The position numbers and the translations under genes were made by a program. A DNA stretch of 55,291 nucleotides, taken from contig RAYE01000041.1 of NCBI GenBank assembly GCA_003612285.1, positions 1 through 55,291 of the forward strand, in the 5' to 3' direction. Source of the stretch: a bacterium D16-51 (GTDB lineage: Bacteria > Bacillota > Clostridia > Lachnospirales > Lachnospiraceae). Under the pieces are notes generated by a model, which had not been told where the DNA came from, ran no database searches, and saw only the letters and a list, made by a program, of their open reading frames with translations. Numbering within the stretch: the stretch's first letter is position 1; each line of letters opens with the position of its first letter. Shown here piece by piece: positions 51,166 to 55,291 of the stretch.

Positions 51166-51870
51166 TTGAACATAGCAGTCGTAGATGATGAAAAAGTGAT
51201 AATGGGGCAGATCAGCGGGCTGGTCAGAAAGCAGATGCCGGACTGTTATCTGGAATCCTATGCCACGGGGGAGGGGCTGCTTGAGTCAGCAAAGCGGTTT
51301 GACATTGTTTTTCTCGATATACAGATGGATGGCATGGATGGGATTGAGACAGCGAGGAGGCTGCGAAAAAAGCAGGATGACATTGTCCTGATATTTGTCA
51401 CTGGCAACAGGGAGTATGTGTTCGATGCCCTTGACCTGTATGCGTTCCATTACCTGTTAAAACCTGTGGATGAAGACAAATTTAGGGAAGTGCTGGAACG
51501 GGCGGCAGGTGAAGTGGCAAAAAAGAAGGAAAAGAGAGGGCTCTTTATAAAAAAGAGAAACCTTACGCTTGACCAGGCTGACATTCTGTATATTGAAAGC
51601 AGGGCAAAAAAGGTGGAAATCCATACTGACAGGTCAAAGGATATCATAGAAATCTATGCAACAATGGAAGAACTGGAGGGACAGCTTGGGGAAGATTTTT
51701 ACCGCTGCCACCGTGCGTATATTGTCAACATGGCGCATATCACGGAATATGACAATGACAGTATAACCATTACAAATGGAGATAAGGTTTATCTGACAAA
51801 GAAGAAATATGGGGATTTTGTAAAGGTATATATGTGGTACCTGCAGAATGGAGGGATACCTGGTGTATAA
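51166..51870 (+). CDS. LytTR response regulator, pair 4
   Basis: 234 residues. TTG start with GAGGTG 7 nt upstream. VVDDE (5-9), Asp51 in IVFLDIQMDGMDG and Lys-Pro in YLLKPVDEDKF. LytTR domain: LYIESRAKKVEIHTDRSKDI, FYRCHRAYIVNMAHITEY. The end NGGIPGV parallels DGGIVNV of pair 3, and the kinase start overlaps it in the same way, so pairs 3 and 4 are recent paralogues. Confidence 0.92.
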   Translation: MNIAVVDDEKVIMGQISGLVRKQMPDCYLESYATGEGLLESAKRFDIVFLDIQMDGMDGIETARRLRKKQDDIVLIFVTGNREYVFDALDLYAFHYLLKPVDEDKFREVLERAAGEVAKKKEKRGLFIKKRNLTLDQADILYIESRAKKVEIHTDRSKDIIEIYATMEELEGQLGEDFYRCHRAYIVNMAHITEYDNDSITITNGDKVYLTKKKYGDFVKVYMWYLQNGGIPGV

Positions 51871-53365
51871 AGCGATGGAATTGCTATATATGGCTGTAAT
51901 CCTGTTCCAGGGATATTGCCTGCAGTATTTTCTGGGCAGTTTTTTGGAAAGCAGATGGAAAGGCCGGTGGAATAGCTTGTGTATGGCAGTTCTATATGCC
52001 GCAGGACTGTATGGGCTGTCAGGAGTATTTCATCAGGATTCGGTTCTGCGGTATGACGGTTATTGGGAGACGGTATGGAAAATGGCATTGTCACTTTGCA
52101 TTTTATTTGTCCTTGCCATGTGCTTTTATAAGGCGCTGCGTCCTGTTTCGGCTTTTCTGGTCATAACTTTTCAGGCGGTGGCAGATATCAGCAAATATGT
52201 TACCGTTATCCTGTTTAGCAAGATGGGAGACAGTGTGGTTGAACTATGGAACTGGTGTGTAGAGAGGGGGATAATCACATCAGACAGGGCTCTTATGCTG
52301 ACGCTGAATGGCAGTATACTGGCAGTGCAGATTCTCCAGTATCTGGTGATTGCCCTGCTGTTCTATGTATCTTTAAGAAAAATTGTGCGGGATTTTAAGG
52401 AAAAGGATTATGAAATCCACAGGACGGAACTGTTGTTTCTTCTTACCCCGTCTGCCGCCGGGCTGTTCGTTTGCCTGCTGCTGCGGATTATCTTGGTCAC
52501 ACTGGAAGATAAAGTCCCCAAAATGCTGTATGACAGGTATCCCATATTGACCATTGTAATTCCGGCAATCCTGCTGTTGTCCCTGCTTTCTATCCTGTAT
52601 GGGGTAAAGCTGTTTCAGGATATGGTTTATCGGAATAAGGCAAAAAATGAGAGGGTTATCCTGAAAAACCAAGTAAAAAATATGCAGGAACATATGGAAG
52701 AAATGGAACGTATCTACTCTGAAATACGGGGAATGAAACACGACATGAAAAACACCCTTGCCGTGATCCTGCAGCTTTCCAAAGAAAAAGAGTTTTTCTT
52801 GGAGGAAAAGGGTGAACTGCAGGAATATCTGGCTGATTTGAACCGGACCTTTGACCGGCTGGATATGCGTTTCCGTACAGGGAATGCAGTAGCGGATACT
52901 TTGCTTAATATGAAATACCATGAGGCGGTGCGTCTGGTTCCGGATTTGGAGATGGATACGGATAGGCTGGTGTTTCCGCAGGATTTGAAAATCCACAGCT
53001 ACGATATAGGCATTATTCTTGGCAATGCCGTTGATAATGCTGTCCGGGCGTGCCGGAAATTGAAAGAGAAAGAGCCGGAGGCGGAGGTTTTTATCCGTTT
53101 CGTGACCTTGCGGAAAGGAAACCTTCTTGTACTGAAGGTGGAGAACAGTTTTGATGGGAAACTGGTGAGGAGGCCACGGGAGGAATTTCCGGTGACAGAT
53201 AAACCGGATAAGGAAAATCATGGGATGGGGCTTGCAAATATTAAAAATACGGTAGAGAAGTATCATGGAACAATGGATTATATGGTAAAGGGCAGGGTGT
53301 TCATTCTGTCCATGATGATGAAAAATGAAAAGTGTGTAAAGAATGAAGTTCCACTAAGGCGGTAA
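51863..53365 (+). CDS. GHKL sensor histidine kinase, pair 4
   Basis: 500 residues. GTG 51863 has GGAGGG 7 nt upstream, matching the pair 3 layout; ATG 51848 overlaps the ribosome binding site. Six hydrophobic segments to about residue 250, linker coiled coil, H-box MKHDMKNTLAVILQLS, N-box LGNAVDNAVRACRK, G-box GMGLANIKNTVEKYHG. No peptide gene is adjacent; the ligand is unknown. Confidence 0.9.
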   Translation: MYKAMELLYMAVILFQGYCLQYFLGSFLESRWKGRWNSLCMAVLYAAGLYGLSGVFHQDSVLRYDGYWETVWKMALSLCILFVLAMCFYKALRPVSAFLVITFQAVADISKYVTVILFSKMGDSVVELWNWCVERGIITSDRALMLTLNGSILAVQILQYLVIALLFYVSLRKIVRDFKEKDYEIHRTELLFLLTPSAAGLFVCLLLRIILVTLEDKVPKMLYDRYPILTIVIPAILLLSLLSILYGVKLFQDMVYRNKAKNERVILKNQVKNMQEHMEEMERIYSEIRGMKHDMKNTLAVILQLSKEKEFFLEEKGELQEYLADLNRTFDRLDMRFRTGNAVADTLLNMKYHEAVRLVPDLEMDTDRLVFPQDLKIHSYDIGIILGNAVDNAVRACRKLKEKEPEAEVFIRFVTLRKGNLLVLKVENSFDGKLVRRPREEFPVTDKPDKENHGMGLANIKNTVEKYHGTMDYMVKGRVFILSMMMKNEKCVKNEVPLRR

Positions 53366-53425
53366 ATAACACCGCCCAAGTGAAACTAAGTCATTCTTAA
53401 GAAGAATGCAAAAGCAGCATTCTTC
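53348..53425. repeat. Two consecutive hairpins after the pair 4 kinase
   Basis: GTTCCACTAAGGCGGT with ACCGCCCAAGTGAAAC (53348-53386, three mismatches), then GAAGAATGC with GCATTCTTC (53401-53425). Either can end or attenuate transcription before the array genes. Confidence 0.6.
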
Positions 53426-53458
53426 TGGTGCCAAAAAGAAATGGAGGATTGAGAGAAG

Positions 53459-54220
53459 ATGGATTTTGGAGTGACAGGTAAGCTGTGGGAATATGGTATA
53501 AACAGTCGAACCGGTGCAATGGCAGAAAAGAATGTTGACGGAAGTTTTGCGGAAATTGCAGCGGCGAAAGCCGCAGATAGGGGGAATGCCGCAGGAATGA
53601 GCTTCAAAGATATGTGGCAGGCGAGGTTTCCGGGAGCATACTATCATACGATGGATGCTTCAAATATTCCACAGGGAGTATGGGAAAGAAATGATTTTCC
53701 TTTTGAGACGTTTTTTCAGAGGGATGTAGATGAGTCGATTTTAGACTGGAATCCTAATGGGGGAAATCCCGCTATGGATTCATCTGCTGTACAGTCAAGG
53801 TTACATTCAATAAGCGGGCAAAAATCAATTGTTGTGCCACCAGAATTGGAGGAAAAAATGAAAAGTGATCCAGCATTAGCGCAGCAGGTAATGGCAAGGG
53901 TAGAGAGCTTTATTGCAGCCAATCAGGTGCCTGGCAGGATATGTTCCCATTTGATAGTTTTAGATGAAAATGGAGAAATTGCACGTTTCCGTGCTTCAAG
54001 TCATGGTGGTAATATTGTTGGTCCGACAGAGGCAGAACAGCGACAGTTTAAGGCAGAGCAGGCAGCAAAAAGGAAACGGCGTGAGAAATATGCAAAATTG
54101 AATGAGGAAAGTGCCTTGAAGCGGAAGATGATGGAGCAGGAAACAGAAAGATATTACAAGAGTAGCGTGGCACGGAAGAATGCTTTCAATGCGTATGAAA
54201 AGAGCATTGTAGAAATATGA
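53459..54220 (+). CDS. Array protein with MDFGVTGKLWEYG leader, member 1
   Basis: 253 residues. The first 37 residues (MDFGVTGKLWEYGINSRTGA, then DGSFAEIAAAK) are the same as in the next gene but for one. The body reads MWQARFPGAYYHTMDASNIP, GVWERNDFPFETFF, VPPELEEKMKSDPALAQQVM, LDENGEIARF, and a charged coiled tail. The xVPxxLxxKMxxDPxxA and DENG blocks recall the DP-x-KAxxLEENL and DANG blocks of the DUF6033-like proteins, so they may share a distant fold. No signal peptide. GGAGG lies 12-16 nt upstream, a weaker GAGAG nearer. Confidence 0.72.
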   Translation: MDFGVTGKLWEYGINSRTGAMAEKNVDGSFAEIAAAKAADRGNAAGMSFKDMWQARFPGAYYHTMDASNIPQGVWERNDFPFETFFQRDVDESILDWNPNGGNPAMDSSAVQSRLHSISGQKSIVVPPELEEKMKSDPALAQQVMARVESFIAANQVPGRICSHLIVLDENGEIARFRASSHGGNIVGPTEAEQRQFKAEQAAKRKRREKYAKLNEESALKRKMMEQETERYYKSSVARKNAFNAYEKSIVEI

Positions 54221-54285
54221 GATGAAAGTTAATGTATGTGTATTCTTTGTGTCTATGAAAATGCAACATGAAAGGGGAAATAAAG

Positions 54286-54399
54286 ATGGATTTTGGAGTG
54301 ACAGGTAAGCTGTGGGAATATGGTATAAACAGTCGAACCGGTGCAATAGCAGAAAAGAATGTTGACGGAAGTTTTGCGGAAATTGCAGCGGCGAAAGTG
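54286..54399 (+). repeat. 114-bp duplicated leader (second copy; first at 53459-53572)
   Basis: The two gene starts are identical over 114 bp except one base (G to A in codon 21), then diverge sharply. This is either a recent gene conversion or a constant-leader/variable-body arrangement. Confidence 0.8.
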
Positions 54400-55224
54400 G
54401 CAGAGAAGGAGGCTTCATTGGGAAGTGTTAATGAAATGAGGACAACTGCCGCCAATCACTATATGGGTGAATCTTATGAGGAACGCATAAGTAAAATAAC
54501 GGATAAAACGGCAGCAAGTGCTTTTCAGACGGCTTATGCAAAGAAAATGGCAGGCGCTACAGATGGTATTTCAGCTATTAGCAGGGCATATAGCACCGGA
54601 AAAGCAGGCGCAGCAAATTTTGAAGATGCTTTTCCACAATACGATGTCATAACCCATGTGGGAAATGCCAATATTTCTTCCGGCAACTGGCAGAGAAATG
54701 ACTTTCCATTTTGGAAATATTTTGATAGGAATACAAGTGCGGATGCTTTAAATGATTGGAAACCTGAAGGCGCAAATCCATCGCAGATGCGTAGTGACCT
54801 GCAAAGGAATTATAACAGTGTAGGTTCCGGGCGGATTGCAGTCCTTGTGCCGGAAAGTTTGCAACAGAAGATGGATGCAGATCCTGAGTATGCCCGGCAG
54901 ATAATGGCAAAACTGCAGGCATGGAAGGAGGATTATGACCGATGGGATAACACAGTGGCAGCATCTTATGGCTATAATGTAGCAGAATATCAGGCAGGAA
55001 AAAGCTATGTGTTTGATCTGGATGAAAATGGAGATGTGCGGAACTGTACTGTTACCGGTCCCGGACGGATTACCGTTTCATCATCTGAATTTGTAGAGGC
55101 ACGCAAAGCAAGAGAAGCAAAGCACGCTGAATATGAGAAATTGGCGGAGGAAAGTGCTTTGAAACGGAAGATGTTGGAGCAGGAGATAGAAGAACGATAC
55201 TATAAGAGCAATTTGGTAAACTAG
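54286..55224 (+). CDS. Array protein with MDFGVTGKLWEYG leader, member 2
   Basis: 312 residues from ATG 54286 (AAAGGGG upstream; ATG 54268 is in frame). Shares the leader with the gene before. The body adds an extra block (MGESYEERISKITDKTAASA) and then follows the same order: FPQYDVITHVGNANISSGNW, QRNDFPFWKYFD, VPESLQQKMDADPEYARQIM, LDENGDVRNC, charged tail (EESALKRKMLEQEIEERYYK). Function unknown; no membrane segment. Confidence 0.74.
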   Translation: MDFGVTGKLWEYGINSRTGAIAEKNVDGSFAEIAAAKVAEKEASLGSVNEMRTTAANHYMGESYEERISKITDKTAASAFQTAYAKKMAGATDGISAISRAYSTGKAGAANFEDAFPQYDVITHVGNANISSGNWQRNDFPFWKYFDRNTSADALNDWKPEGANPSQMRSDLQRNYNSVGSGRIAVLVPESLQQKMDADPEYARQIMAKLQAWKEDYDRWDNTVAASYGYNVAEYQAGKSYVFDLDENGDVRNCTVTGPGRITVSSSEFVEARKAREAKHAEYEKLAEESALKRKMLEQEIEERYYKSNLVN

Positions 55225-55235
55225 TATAACGTTCG

Positions 55236-55260
55236 CCAATTAACTGGACTTTTTAATTGG
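55236..55260 (+). terminator. Hairpin at the end of the window
   Basis: CCAATTAA and TTAATTGG pair over a 9-nt loop, 11 bp after the last gene. No T run follows. Confidence 0.4.
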
Positions 55261-55291
55261 TAATGTATCTACAATGACTTCCTCTGATACA

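Noticed and set aside
52373-53266. 297-codon minus-strand open frame
   Set aside because: It is antisense to the pair 4 kinase with His/Gln/Ile-rich text typical of a shadow frame.
53355-53372. Match of CTAAGGCGGT to the end of MITE element 1
   Set aside because: Only about 10-12 bp match, no TA-flanked partner end was found, and the segment belongs to a local hairpin.
1-55291. CRISPR array
   Set aside because: No series of regularly spaced direct repeats with unique spacers was seen; all short direct repeats are pairs next to LytTR genes.

Overview
The window reads as a chromosomal stretch from a low-GC Firmicute, most likely a gut Lachnospiraceae (Clostridium cluster XIVa). The reasons are AT-rich DNA, strong AGGAGG-type ribosome binding sites, several AgrC/LytTR systems, an AgrB/AgrD pair, and small proteins I associate with this group (DUF6774-like, cysteine-rich KTR-like, DUF6033-like). 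Family names come from recognition of motifs; no search was run.

Layout. 1-7800: tRNA-Asn (5' end cut), flavin reductase-like protein, AlbA-type DNA-binding regulator, TetR regulator, SUKH-type immunity protein, MFS transporter with divergent LysR, FMN-binding lipoprotein, plus remnants of a recombinase, a KTR protein and an acetyltransferase. 7900-14800: LysR, a MATE pump, MarR plus a ferredoxin-like aldo/keto reductase, and a MerR gene facing a second MATE pump across a textbook MerR promoter. 15000-21400: a complete agr-type quorum module (LytTR regulator, GHKL kinase, AgrD, AgrB) followed by exported proteins. 21400-29100: a transposase relic, a second LytTR/kinase pair and an array of uncharacterised proteins without signal peptides. 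29100-44600: accessory debris and defence-type genes: a type I toxin, truncated alcohol dehydrogenase, lysozyme relic, a TetR-controlled MMPL transporter with a cytidylate-kinase-like gene, a half-size TauE permease, a group II intron relic, a HEPN-like gene with a frameshift in a TA repeat, flavodoxin, aldo/keto reductase and terminase fragments, a RelB/RelE pair with a frameshifted toxin, a phage portal fragment, two XRE regulators, and a degraded integrative element. 44600-55291: a broken XRE-cupin gene, YbaK, a palindromic element, and two more LytTR/kinase pairs, each followed by uncharacterised proteins.

Working together. The most coherent theme is four LytTR regulator/AgrC-like kinase pairs in 40 kb. 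Each has its own direct-repeat signature (periods 20-22 bp) in nearby non-coding DNA or at the kinase 3' end: TGTACCTCGTGCA near agrD, TTTTCTGC for pair 2, TTTCACACC for pair 3, TTCRTTCC for pair 4. The repeats precede either the regulator gene or the first gene of an adjacent array of DUF6033-like or unrecognised proteins. This suggests parallel signalling circuits, each dedicated to its own protein array. Only the first has a visible peptide signal gene.

A second theme is small mobile DNA. Two non-autonomous elements of 158-159 bp with TA target duplications interrupt genes at 26373 and 42531. Computed removal of each restores one continuous reading frame. A truncated relative lies at 29530, and a separate 238-bp palindromic element lies at 45754.
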